Shown: in pieces, positions 7,381 to 15,141 of the stretch | How the letters are laid out: every line of letters begins with the position of its first letter | Position numbering within the stretch: position 1 is the first letter of the stretch | Source of the DNA: Azospira sp. I13 | GTDB lineage: Bacteria > Pseudomonadota > Gammaproteobacteria > Burkholderiales > Rhodocyclaceae | Length of the DNA: 64,000 nt | Direction of reading: 5' to 3' | Assembly: GCF_003112695.1 (NCBI RefSeq) | Contig: NZ_BFBP01000003.1 | Coordinates: 328,460-392,459 of the forward strand | Program-made: the position numbers and the translations under genes | The notes under the pieces: model-generated | Database searches by the model: none | The model's input: the letters and a program-made list of their open reading frames with translations, nothing else | Told to the model about the DNA's origin: nothing

Positions 7381-8930
7381 GGGGTGTTTCCTGCGGCTGG
7401 GGTGGGACGGACAGCCGTGGATGTGTTGGAGGCAGTGCTGGCCACGGTGACCACGGTGGCGCTGGAATTGGCCGGCGTGGCGGCCTCGAGCCGCTGGGCC
7501 AGTTCCCGCAGGGCCGGGCGTTGCAGTTTGCCCATGGGGTTGCGGGGCAGGGATTCCACCCGGTGCAGACGGCGGGGGCGGCGGGAGGAGGGCAGGTGTT
7601 CCCGGCACCATTGCAGCAGGGCATCCGGCGCGATGGTGCCCGCCACCAGGGCCACCAGTCGGTCGCCCCAGACTGGGTCGGGCAGGGCGGTGACCCCCGC
7701 ATCGGCTATGCCGGGGCAGGCCAGCAGCAGGCTTTCCACCTCGGCCGGGTGTACGTTGATGCCGCCGCTGATAAGCATGTCGTCGGCCCGCCCCAGGATC
7801 GTCAGGCGGCCCGCTTCATCCTGTGCGGCCAGATCGCCTGTGACGAAGGCGGGGGTGCCGTTGGAATCCTCCGGCATTTCCAGCCCCTGGCCTGGCTGGC
7901 CCTGGGGGTTGAGGTAGCCCCACATGACTTGCGGGCCTTGCAGCACCAGGCGGCCATCTTCCCGCACGGTGGCGCGACAGCCGGGGAGGGGGCTGCCCAC
8001 CTGGCCTTCCTGCCAGTCGGGGCCGGGATTCACCCAGGTCGCCACCTGGGCGGCGCATTCGGAAAGGCCGTAGCTGACGGCGAGGGGCCAGCCGGCTTCC
8101 CTCGCCCGGTTAAAGAGGGTGCGGGAGAGGGCGGCGCCGCCGATCAGCACGTGGCGCAGGGGGCCGGGGGCCACGCCGGCCGCCAGCAGGCGGTCGAGCA
8201 TGGCCGGCACCAGGGAAAGGTGGGTGATGGGGGCGGTGGGGGAGTGGCTTCCCCCCGCCAGGGCATCGGCCACCGCTTCCACCGAGAAGGCATCCAGCAC
8301 CCGGGCGGTGGCGCCGGCCTGGGCGCAGCGGGTCAGAATGGATTGGCCGCCCACATGGTGCAGCGGCAGGCAGGCCAGCCAGGTGTCGCCGGGGCCCAGG
8401 GGCAGGCGCTGGGACGAGGCAGCCGCGGCGGCGGCCAGGTTGCCATGGCTCAGCACCACGCCCTTGGGGTCGCCCTCGCTGCCGCTGGTGGCGATGACCA
8501 GGGCGGGTTGATCCGGCAGGGGCAGAAGCGGCAAGGATGCGGAAATTACCTTCTGCCCGTCGCCCATCTGGACCTGCATCTCGGACGCAACCCCGGACGA
8601 AAATTCGGGCAAAGCCTCCAGCAGGCGGCCCCGGGGGCCGGCCAGGGCCAGCAGGTGCTGACGGCGCTGGGGAGGCGCGGCCGGGTCCAGGGGGAAGAGG
8701 GTCAGGCCGGTGGCGGCGCAGGCGAAGAAGAGCCGGGCCAGGGCCCAGGCAGGGAGCGGTGCGAGGACAATGTCCCCCGGCCGGGCGCCACCCGCCAGGA
8801 GCGCCGCGCCCAGTGCCCGGGCATCCGCCGCCAGGGCTGCTCGGGACCAGGTGCCGGCGGAGGTCACCAGCTGGCGCGGGGTGTCGGCCTGGGGCAGGGG
8901 CGCGAGCCAATCCATGGGGGCGTGGGGCAT
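7377..8930 (-). CDS. menE: MenE, o-succinylbenzoate-CoA ligase
   Basis: This ANL-superfamily AMP-forming ligase (517 aa from the ATG at 8930) activates o-succinylbenzoate in menaquinone synthesis. Visible motifs are the P-loop-like VIATSGSEGDPKG near residue 145, YGLSECAAQ near 282, VTGDLA, GRADDMLISGGINVHPAEVE, and the C-terminal catalytic Lys in NPMGKLQRP. An ATG five codons later (8915) is equally possible, since neither has a strong Shine-Dalgarno sequence. Its stop overlaps the menF start (ATGA). The MenE name rests partly on linkage to menF and menD, because ANL enzymes are hard to assign on sequence alone. menB, menC, menA and menH are not in the window. Confidence 0.85.
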   Translation of the reverse strand: MPHAPMDWLAPLPQADTPRQLVTSAGTWSRAALAADARALGAALLAGGARPGDIVLAPLPAWALARLFFACAATGLTLFPLDPAAPPQRRQHLLALAGPRGRLLEALPEFSSGVASEMQVQMGDGQKVISASLPLLPLPDQPALVIATSGSEGDPKGVVLSHGNLAAAAAASSQRLPLGPGDTWLACLPLHHVGGQSILTRCAQAGATARVLDAFSVEAVADALAGGSHSPTAPITHLSLVPAMLDRLLAAGVAPGPLRHVLIGGAALSRTLFNRAREAGWPLAVSYGLSECAAQVATWVNPGPDWQEGQVGSPLPGCRATVREDGRLVLQGPQVMWGYLNPQGQPGQGLEMPEDSNGTPAFVTGDLAAQDEAGRLTILGRADDMLISGGINVHPAEVESLLLACPGIADAGVTALPDPVWGDRLVALVAGTIAPDALLQWCREHLPSSRRPRRLHRVESLPRNPMGKLQRPALRELAQRLEAATPANSSATVVTVASTASNTSTAVRPTPAAGNTP

Positions 8931-9290
8931 AGGGGCAATAATCGGCGGGGCGGAAGGCTGTAGGGGAGGCTGTATCAGCGGTCGATTATACGCAGAGCAG
9001 GGGCCGCCCATCTTGGATGCAAGTCAAGATTCGCGCGCCTCGGCAGGCTATTATGGGCTGCCGGGTGCGCCCGGCGGGGCGATGCCTTGGGGCGCTGTCG
9101 CTGGCTGCCCCGGCCCGGCTTGTTGGCGATGGTGAGCCACGTTGTTGCCCGGGGTGCCGCCAGAGTTGTGGCCTTGGTTGTGGCGCTGCTGCCCGGCCAT
9201 CGCCCGATGTTTCCGGTGTGCTTTCCGCCCCTTGGATGTTGCCGTTGGTTGTCGTTGATTCGCCCTTTTTCTTCTTTGCCGGTGTTGCCC
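8931..9290. other. Intergenic region between divergent menE and the ABC permease
   Basis: This 360-bp gap must hold both divergent promoters, but no convincing -35/-10 pair was found. It contains a small inverted repeat (ATCTTG...CAAGAT near 9010-9030) and a 12-bp tandem pair, GTTGTGGCCTTG (9165-9176) and GTTGTGGCGCTG (9177-9188). Open frames crossing it on both strands have no recognisable protein features. Confidence 0.5.
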
Positions 9291-11813
9291 ATGCTGTCAC
9301 TCGCCTTTCGACTCCTGCGCCGCGACTTTCGCGCTGGCGAACTGAAACTCCTGGCGCTGGCCCTGGTGGTGGCCGTAGCCAGCATCAGCTCCGTCGGCTT
9401 CTTCACCGACCGGGTAAAGCGGGCCCTGGAGCGGGAATCCCGCCAACTGCTGGGGGCCGACCTGCTGCTCACCAGCGACCATCCCCTGGCCGCCGACACC
9501 CTGGCCGAAGCCCGGCGCCTGGGCTTGCAGACCGCCGAAACCCGGGTCTTCCCCAGCATGGTGACGGCGGGGGAAGGCGAGGCCATGGTGGCCCAGCTGG
9601 CCGATATCAAGGCCGTTTCCGCTGCCTATCCCCTGCGCGGCAAGCTGCGCCTGGCTCCCCAGCCGGGGCAGGCCGACACTGAATTCCAGGGCGGCCCCCC
9701 AGCCGGCAGCGTGTGGCTGGATGAACGGCTGGCCACCCAGTTCGAGGCCCGCCCGGGCCAGCCAGTCCAACATATTCAGCTGGGCCAGGCCCGCTTGAAC
9801 GTGGCCGGGGTGCTGACCCTGGAGCCTGACCGGGGCGTCAATTTCTTCAGCGTCGCCCCCCGGCTGATGATGAACCTGGCGGACCTGCCCGCCACCCAGT
9901 TGATCCAGCCCGGCAGCCGGGTGGCCTACCGCCTGCTGCTGGCCGGCCCGGACGAGGCCGTGGCCGCCTACCGCCGCTGGGTGGAGCCCCGCCTGGGGCG
10001 GGGCGAGCGGCTCGAAGACGCGAGCAACGCCCGGCCCGAAATCCGTACCGCGGTGGAGCGGGCCCAGCAGTTCCTCGGCCTCTCTTCCCTGCTGGCGGTG
10101 GTGCTGGCGGCAGCCGGGGTGGCCCTGGCCATTCGCCGCTACCTGCAGCGCCATCTCGATCCCTGTGCCGTGATGCGCTGCCTGGGCGCCCCCCAGGGCC
10201 AGGTGCTGGGGCTCTACCTGGGCCAGTTCCTGATCCTCGGCGTGGCGGCTTCCGCCGCCGGCCTGTTGATCGGCTTTGGCGCCCACTTCGTGCTGCACGC
10301 CTGGCTGGCCAACCTGCTCGCCTCGCCCCTGCCGTCGCCCGGGCCATGGCCGGCCCTGCAAGGGCTGGCGGCCGGTCTGGTGCTGCTCTTCGGCTTTGCC
10401 CTGCCGCCCCTCCTGCAACTGCGCCAGGTGCCCACCCTGCGGGTGCTGCGGCGGGAGTTGGGGGACCCGGATGCCTCCATCCTCGCCACCTACGGCATTG
10501 GCCTGGCGGCCCTGGCCGGCCTGCTTTTCTGGGCCGCGGGCGACCCCAAGCTGGGGGCCTACGCGGCGGGCGGCTTCACCGCTGCCCTGGGCCTCACTGC
10601 CCTCATCGCCCGCCTGGCCCTGGCGGCCCTCAAGCCCCTGCGCCACGGCGCCGCCGCCGTGGGCTTTGGCTGGCGCTACGGTTTGGCCGGCCTGGAGCGG
10701 CGGCCTCTGTCGGCGGTGGCCCAGATCGTCGCCCTTTCCCTGGGCCTGATGGCCCTCTTGTTGCTCACCGTCACCCGGGGCGACCTGATGCAATCCTGGC
10801 GCCAGGCCTCGCCGCCCGATGCCCCCAACCGCTTCGCCATCAACATCCAGCCCGAGCAGCGCCAGGACGTGGGGGAGGCCCTGGGCCGGCTGGGCATTCG
10901 TGCCGAGCTATCGCCCATGGTGCGGGGCCGCCTCACCGGCATCGGTGGCCGCCCCGTGACCCCGGCGGACTATGAAGATGACCGGGCCAAGCGCCTGGTG
11001 GAACGGGAATTCAACCTTTCCTGGGCCGCCGACCTGCCCCCCGGCAACAGCATCACCCAGGGCCGCTGGTTCGCCCCCGGCGAACAGGGGAAGGATGGCA
11101 AAGGCAGCGCCTCGGTGGAAAAGGGCCTGGCCGAAACCCTGGGCGTGAAAGTGGGGGACGAACTGACCTTCACCGTGGCCGGCGAGCCGGTGCAACTCAC
11201 CGTCACCAGCCTGCGCAAGCTCAACTGGGATTCCATGCGGGTCAATTTCTTCGTCCTCACCCCGCCCGGCGTGCTGGAACCGTACCCGGCCAGCTACATC
11301 ACCAGCTTCCACCTGCCCGACGACGCCGCCAACCGGGTGGGGGAACTGGTCAAACGCTTCCCCAACCTGACGGTGGTGGATGTGGCCGCCATCGTGCGCC
11401 AGCTGCAATCAGTGCTAGATCAGGTCTCCCGGGCGGTGCAGTTCGTCTTCCTGTTCACCCTGGCCGCCGGCGTCATCGTTCTCTACGGCGCCCTGGCCGC
11501 CTCCCACGACGAGCGGCGCTACGAACTCTCGGTGCTGCGCGCCCTGGGCGCCGGCCGCCAGCAACTGCGGGGCGCCCTCCTGGCCGAATTCGCCGCCGTC
11601 GGCGCACTCTCCGGCCTCATCGCCGCCGCCGGCAGCCAGGGCGTCGGCTGGCTCCTGGCCGCCAAGGTCTTCAATCTGGAGTACCAGTTCGCACCGTGGA
11701 TTTTCCCGGTGGCCATCGTCGGCGCGGCCCTGGCGGTGACGTTGGCCGGCTGGCTGGCTGCTTCCCGCCTGCTGCGGGTGCCGCCGATGGAGGCGTTAAG
11801 AGCGGGGGGATGA
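9291..11813 (+). CDS. FtsX-like ABC transporter permease (YbbP type)
   Basis: This 840-residue inner-membrane protein has an N-terminal transmembrane helix (LKLLALALVVAVASISSVGFF, residues about 18-38), a large periplasmic MacB-PCD-like domain, several central helix groups around residues 260-460, a second periplasmic domain, and a C-terminal FtsX core with three helices. That is the two-module plan of YbbP. YbbP relatives work with the ATPase YbbA and are linked to lipid or hydrophobic-substrate export next to the esterase TesA. No ATPase gene flanks this one, so the partner must be elsewhere. The ATG at 9291 (MLSLAFRLLRRDFRAGELK) matches the usual family start; upstream in-frame codons look non-coding. 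Confidence 0.85.
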   Translation: MLSLAFRLLRRDFRAGELKLLALALVVAVASISSVGFFTDRVKRALERESRQLLGADLLLTSDHPLAADTLAEARRLGLQTAETRVFPSMVTAGEGEAMVAQLADIKAVSAAYPLRGKLRLAPQPGQADTEFQGGPPAGSVWLDERLATQFEARPGQPVQHIQLGQARLNVAGVLTLEPDRGVNFFSVAPRLMMNLADLPATQLIQPGSRVAYRLLLAGPDEAVAAYRRWVEPRLGRGERLEDASNARPEIRTAVERAQQFLGLSSLLAVVLAAAGVALAIRRYLQRHLDPCAVMRCLGAPQGQVLGLYLGQFLILGVAASAAGLLIGFGAHFVLHAWLANLLASPLPSPGPWPALQGLAAGLVLLFGFALPPLLQLRQVPTLRVLRRELGDPDASILATYGIGLAALAGLLFWAAGDPKLGAYAAGGFTAALGLTALIARLALAALKPLRHGAAAVGFGWRYGLAGLERRPLSAVAQIVALSLGLMALLLLTVTRGDLMQSWRQASPPDAPNRFAINIQPEQRQDVGEALGRLGIRAELSPMVRGRLTGIGGRPVTPADYEDDRAKRLVEREFNLSWAADLPPGNSITQGRWFAPGEQGKDGKGSASVEKGLAETLGVKVGDELTFTVAGEPVQLTVTSLRKLNWDSMRVNFFVLTPPGVLEPYPASYITSFHLPDDAANRVGELVKRFPNLTVVDVAAIVRQLQSVLDQVSRAVQFVFLFTLAAGVIVLYGALAASHDERRYELSVLRALGAGRQQLRGALLAEFAAVGALSGLIAAAGSQGVGWLLAAKVFNLEYQFAPWIFPVAIVGAALAVTLAGWLAASRLLRVPPMEALRAGG

Positions 11814-11957
11814 GGTGGCTTGGGCAGTGTGCCGAGTATGACGTATGATTGTTCGTCAGGAATGTCCGGTTTGTAGGCGGGGAGAATTATGCAAATAAGT
11901 AATAAGGAAGTGGAATGCCGCATGGTTGCTGGCTTGTGGCCTGTCCGGTATTCCAGC

Positions 11958-11986
11958 TTATTGGACACGTCCCCGTTTTATTGGAC
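11958..11986 (+). repeat. TTATTGGAC direct repeat left of the cassette array
   Basis: TTATTGGAC occurs at 11958-11966 and 11978-11986, exactly 20 bp apart, just before the left boundary of the cassette array at 12007. It could belong to an attI-like site or to older mobile-element debris. The rest of 11814-12006 shows no integrase gene and no recognisable ORF. Confidence 0.5.
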
Positions 11987-12121
11987 GTTTTTGTCGTCTA
12001 CTACTAGTTAGATGCCAGATTTGGCGTTGCGTATGCTCACAGAAAATCGATAGCCGCAAGACTGTTTTTGGCAACTCATAGCCACTACAATTTCTCCTTC
12101 ATACCGTAGAGGAGATTGCGC

Positions 12122-12454
12122 GTGAAGAACTGGATATTTCTGGCTGTTGCAATCTTTGGCGAGGTCATCGCAACTTCCGCACTGAAGTCTAGCCATGGAT
12201 TCACTAGGTTAGTTCCTTCCGTTGTAGTTGTGGCTGGCTACGGGCTTGCGTTCTATTTCTTGTCTCTCTCGCTCAAGTCCATTCCGGTCGGTATTGCTTA
12301 CGCTGTATGGGCTGGGCTTGGCATCGTGCTTGTGGCAGCTATTGCTTGGATTTTCCATGGCCAAAAACTAGACTTCTGGGCGTTCATTGGCATGGGACTT
12401 ATCGTCAGTGGCGTCGCCGTTCTAAACCTGCTATCCAAGGTCAGCGCACATTGA
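12122..12454 (+). CDS. SMR-family cation exporter, QacE-like (cassette 1)
   Basis: This 110-residue, four-helix small multidrug resistance protein has the essential membrane Glu14 in the segment [13 protein letters not shown], the [11 protein letters not shown] helix, the [13 protein letters not shown] signature and a C-terminal LNLLSK..AH. From memory it is very close to QacE of class 1 integrons in length, start region and final residues, so export of quaternary ammonium compounds or similar cations with proton exchange is expected. GTG at 12122 is preferred over TTG at 12116 because GAGGAG lies seven bases before the GTG. The gene is immediately followed by an attC site, confirming that it is a mobile cassette. 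Expression from its own or an upstream promoter is unknown. Confidence 0.93.
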   Translation: MKNWIFLAVAIFGEVIATSALKSSHGFTRLVPSVVVVAGYGLAFYFLSLSLKSIPVGIAYAVWAGLGIVLVAAIAWIFHGQKLDFWAFIGMGLIVSGVAVLNLLSKVSAH

Positions 12455-12464
12455 CCGGGTTGGC

Positions 12465-12524
12465 ATCTAACAATTCATTCAAGCCGACGCCGCTTCGCGG
12501 CGCGGCTTAATTCAGGCGTTAGAG
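12465..12524 (+). other. attC site 1 (59-base-element type) of the SMR cassette
   Basis: This 60-bp site has left core ATCTAAC (12465-12471) and right core GTTAGAG (12518-12524). The arms are AAGCCG...CGCCGC and CGGCG.CGGCTT, closing over a TTCG loop. It resembles the classical short attC sites of class 1 integron cassettes. The right core ends in G instead of the usual pyrimidine because those bases come from cassette 2. Confidence 0.9.
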
Positions 12525-12529
12525 TGCTT

Positions 12530-12859
12530 ATGGTTCTTCGCTACGCCTTCGCGGGTGCAATCGTCGGCTACCAGCGGGTTCTCTCTCCCCGTAAAGGCTT
12601 TCGTTGCGCACACCGCGTATTACACGGTGGTTGGTCTTGCTCTGAGTTTGGGCGTCGAGCCGTCCTCCGACTCGGCGTCCTCCGATTTTTCGTCCTACAG
12701 AGTCGCCGATTTGCGCGTTGCGCAAAGTCAGCAGCAATATTGCAGGCCCGACCTGATCCCGAGTACAAAGAGTTTCCGTGGAAGCAGTGCCTTACCAACA
12801 AGAAGGTTGATGCAGCCGCCAGTGGATGCTGTTGTTGCGTTCCCTTTCCCTTGCCATGA
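12530..12859 (+). CDS. YidD-like small protein (cassette 2)
   Basis: This 109-residue product has the YidD (membrane protein insertion efficiency factor) signature: GYQRVLSP at residues 13-20, then a positively charged stretch with Cys26, and SCSEFGRRAVLRLG at 36-49. In YidD the equivalent is YQ..isP followed by C.f.PTCSeYa..A. The spacing is altered: here HRVLHGGW replaces the usual FYPT segment. The region after residue 60 is not conserved. The ATG at 12530 was chosen because it starts the homologous segment; a GTG two codons earlier is possible. The gene fills a cassette between two attC sites. Whether it aids membrane insertion is not known. Confidence 0.65.
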   Translation: MVLRYAFAGAIVGYQRVLSPRKGFRCAHRVLHGGWSCSEFGRRAVLRLGVLRFFVLQSRRFARCAKSAAILQARPDPEYKEFPWKQCLTNKKVDAAASGCCCCVPFPLP

Positions 12860-12866
12860 CCCCGCG

Positions 12867-12953
12867 CTCTAACACTCCGCTCGAGGCGCGGCTTCGCCGC
12901 TGGGACGCCGTGCCGGCGGGGCCGGCCCTGCGCCCCTCATCTTCACGTTAGCC
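12867..12953 (+). other. attC site 2, end of cassette 2
   Basis: This 87-bp site has left core CTCTAAC (12867-12873) and right core GTTAGCC (12947-12953), with an imperfect GC-rich hairpin between them (GAGGCGC near 12883 against GCGCCCCTC near 12930). The left core pairs with cassette 2's own left end GTTAGAG at 12518. It is longer and less regular than attC 1 but in the normal size range. Confidence 0.78.
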
Positions 12954-12957
12954 ATCA

Positions 12958-13236
12958 GTGACGACCACACCAAACTGCGACTATTGCGGCTCTGCTCTCC
13001 AGCAAGTCGAGCGGTCGCGCCCCAACCCCCTGGACGTCGTCGGTGTCGTGATTGTCGGTGTCTGCGTATTCGGCTTCCTGAGTCTTTTTCTCTTCACGGG
13101 CCGAGGTCTTCGATTCGTTGCCATCGTCGGTGGGCTGGTTGCATTCGGGCTCTTCCATATGATTGGTTTGTCAAAGAAAACCGTCCTTCGGTGCGCTCAG
13201 TGTGGCCGTACCAAGGACGGGGTGGCCCAGCCCTAG
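12958..13236 (+). CDS. Small membrane protein with two CxxC pairs (third cassette ORF)
   Basis: This 92-residue protein starts at GTG 12958, four bases after the right core of attC 2, a typical position for a cassette gene. Cys7-x2-Cys10 (CDYC) lies at the N-terminus and Cys79-x2-Cys82 (CAQC) at the C-terminus, flanking two hydrophobic segments (about 25-45 and 48-68). The Cys pairs could meet on the cytoplasmic side to bind one zinc ion, forming a split zinc ribbon. No known family was recognised. No attC follows before prfC, so this unit seems to have lost its right end or to mark the old array boundary. Confidence 0.6.
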   Translation: MTTTPNCDYCGSALQQVERSRPNPLDVVGVVIVGVCVFGFLSLFLFTGRGLRFVAIVGGLVAFGLFHMIGLSKKTVLRCAQCGRTKDGVAQP

Positions 13237-13336
13237 CCTGGCACCCTGGTCTCGCTCCTGCCTGTCTCCCCCTCAGTGGTACAATCCTGCCCCTTGACCA
13301 GCCGGTCGGGGGCGTTTTCGTTTGCCGCCGGCCTCG

Positions 13337-13360
13337 CGCAGTTACCTTCGCAGTTACGTT
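13337..13360. repeat. 12-bp tandem pair upstream of prfC
   Basis: CGCAGTTACCTT (13337-13348) is followed by CGCAGTTACGTT (13349-13360), ending 21 bp before the prfC start and so lying in its leader. A TACAAT hexamer at 13280-13285 is a candidate -10 element, without a clear -35. Confidence 0.7.
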
Positions 13361-13381
13361 GATTCCCCTGAAAGTTTTTCC

Positions 13382-14983
13382 ATGAGCGCAGAACTCCAGG
13401 CCATTGCCGCGGAAGCCCAGCGGCGGCGGACCTTTGCCATCATTTCGCACCCGGATGCGGGTAAGACCACCCTGACCGAAAAGCTGCTGCTGTTCGGCGG
13501 CGCCATTCAGGCCGCCGGTACGGTGAAGGCCCGCAAGAGCGGCCGCCATGCCACCTCGGACTGGATGGAGATCGAAAAGCAGCGGGGCATTTCCGTGGCC
13601 AGCTCGGTGATGCAGTTCGACTATCGGGACTGCGTCATCAACCTGCTCGATACCCCGGGCCACCAGGATTTCTCGGAAGATACCTACCGAGTGCTTTCCG
13701 CCGTGGACTCGGCCCTCATGGTGATCGACGGGGCCAAGGGCGTGGAGCCCCAGACCATCAAGCTGCTGGACGTGTGCCGTATGCGCGACACGCCCATTCT
13801 CACCTTCATCAACAAGCTGGACCGGGAAGTGCGCGACCCCTTCGAGCTGCTGGACGAGGTGGAATCGGTGCTGAAAATCCAGTGCGCGCCGGTGACCTGG
13901 CCCATCGGCATGGGCAAGACTTTCCGCGGCGTGTATCACCTGGCCAGCGATTCCGTGGCCCTGTTCACTCCCGGTGAAGGCAAGGACGCGGAAGTGGTGA
14001 AGGGCCTGGATCACCCCTCCCTGGCCGGCTTCTCCATGGAAATCGCCAAGCTCAAGGAAGACCTGGAGCTGCTGGCGGCCGCCCATCAGTTCGAGGCCGA
14101 GCCTTTCCTCTCCGGCAAGCTGACGCCGGTGTTCTTCGGCTCCGCCATCAACAACTTCGGCGTGCGGGAAATCCTCGATGCCCTGGTGGCCAATGCGCCG
14201 CCGCCCAAGACCCGGGAATCGGCCGAGCGGGCCGTAGCGCCGGAAGAGGGCAAGTTCTCCGGCTTCATCTTCAAGATCCAGGCCAATATGGACCCGGCCC
14301 ACCGGGACCGGGTGGCCTTCCTGCGGGTCTGTTCCGGCCGTTTCGAGCGGGGCATGAAGCTGTGGCAAGTGCGCACCGGCAAGGAAATCCGGGCGACCCA
14401 GGTGGTGGCCTTCCTTTCCCAGCGCCGCGCCACCATTGACGATGCCTACCCGGGCGACATCATCGGCATGTTCAACCACGGCAGCATCGAAATCGGTGAT
14501 TCCTTCACCGAGGGCGAGAACCTGCACTTCACCGGCATTCCTTACTTTGCGCCGGAAATGTTCCGCGCCGCCCGGCCCAAGAACCCATCCAAGATCAAGC
14601 AGTTCCAGAAGGGCCTGGAGCAGCTGGGGGAGGAGGGCGCCATCCAGGTGTTCAAGCCCCTTTCCGGCTACGAAGTGGTACTGGGGGCCGTGGGCGTGCT
14701 GCAGTTCGAAGTGGTGGCCCACCGACTGGCGGCCGAATACGGGGTGGAAATCCTGCTGGAGAACAAGTCCCTCTTCGGCGCCCGCTGGGTGACCTGCGAC
14801 AAGGCCGAGGACTTCAACCGCTTCGAGCGGGAGAACATGGGCAACCTGGCCACGGATGCCTCCGGCAGCCTGGCCTATCTGGCGCCGACCCGGGTCAATC
14901 TGGACCTGACCCAGGAGCGCTACCCCAGCGTGCAGTTCCACGCCACCCGGGAGCACACGGTGACCCTGGGCAACCGGGGCTAA
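13382..14983 (+). CDS. prfC: Peptide chain release factor 3 (RF3)
   Basis: This translational GTPase removes RF1/RF2 from the ribosome after peptide release. The 533-residue length fits the family (E. coli 529). G-domain motifs are visible: [11 protein letters not shown] (G1), the switch I segment [29 protein letters not shown] (G3) and NKLDRE (G4), followed by the RF3-type domains ending in [17 protein letters not shown]. The ATG at 13382 gives the conserved [20 protein letters not shown] start; the in-frame codons upstream carry the 12-bp repeat and are not conserved. It is followed by an intrinsic terminator. Confidence 0.97.
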   Translation: MSAELQAIAAEAQRRRTFAIISHPDAGKTTLTEKLLLFGGAIQAAGTVKARKSGRHATSDWMEIEKQRGISVASSVMQFDYRDCVINLLDTPGHQDFSEDTYRVLSAVDSALMVIDGAKGVEPQTIKLLDVCRMRDTPILTFINKLDREVRDPFELLDEVESVLKIQCAPVTWPIGMGKTFRGVYHLASDSVALFTPGEGKDAEVVKGLDHPSLAGFSMEIAKLKEDLELLAAAHQFEAEPFLSGKLTPVFFGSAINNFGVREILDALVANAPPPKTRESAERAVAPEEGKFSGFIFKIQANMDPAHRDRVAFLRVCSGRFERGMKLWQVRTGKEIRATQVVAFLSQRRATIDDAYPGDIIGMFNHGSIEIGDSFTEGENLHFTGIPYFAPEMFRAARPKNPSKIKQFQKGLEQLGEEGAIQVFKPLSGYEVVLGAVGVLQFEVVAHRLAAEYGVEILLENKSLFGARWVTCDKAEDFNRFERENMGNLATDASGSLAYLAPTRVNLDLTQERYPSVQFHATREHTVTLGNRG

Positions 14984-15024
14984 CCCAAGGTTGGCCGGGC
15001 TGGTCTTAATGGCGCCCGCCTGTC

Positions 15025-15056
15025 AGGCCCCGGCAATGCCGGGGCCTTTGTCTTTT
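15025..15056 (+). terminator. Intrinsic terminator of prfC
   Basis: GGCCCCGGC (15026-15034) pairs perfectly with GCCGGGGCC (15038-15046) over an AAT loop, followed by TTTGTCTTTT. Confidence 0.9.
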
Positions 15057-15141
15057 CTGGCTCGAACGGGGCCCGAGGCATACAATTTCGCCTTTCACCC
15101 GTTTTCCCTTCCACCCCTTACCTGATTTGAAGGACGTGCGG

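Larger units (their letters stand above)
12008..13236 (+). mobile_element. Integron-type gene-cassette array without integrase (CALIN)
   Basis: Cassette 1 runs from TTAGATGCC at 12008 to the G at 12518, cassette 2 from 12519 to 12947, and a third ORF follows from 12948. GTTAGATGCC at 12007-12016 is the exact reverse complement of GGCATCTAAC at 12462-12471, the left core of the first attC. GTTAGAG at 12518-12524 is the reverse complement of CTCTAAC at 12867-12873. This is what cassette insertion at G/TT produces, because each cassette's ends must pair with each other. All ORFs point the same way and their codon use is less GC-biased than the flanks. No intI is present and the third unit has no attC, so the array is a cluster or remnant. 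Confidence 0.87.

Noticed and set aside
8975..9610. A 211-codon minus-strand frame across the menE-permease gap
   Set aside because: It is Ser/Arg/Ala-rich, overlaps the well-supported permease N-terminus and has no signature or ribosome binding site.
12008..12196. A 62-codon minus-strand frame inside the SMR cassette
   Set aside because: It is antisense to a clear QacE-like protein, and cassette genes run in the direction of the attC sites.
13094..14956. A 620-codon antisense frame across prfC
   Set aside because: It is the mirror of an unmistakable RF3 gene with all GTPase motifs; the antisense product is His/Gly/Gln-rich and unconserved.
14979..14985. GGCTAAC at the prfC stop as the missing attC core of the third cassette
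   Set aside because: It matches only seven bases, falls on a conserved stop codon of a housekeeping gene, and has no paired right core or hairpin arms.
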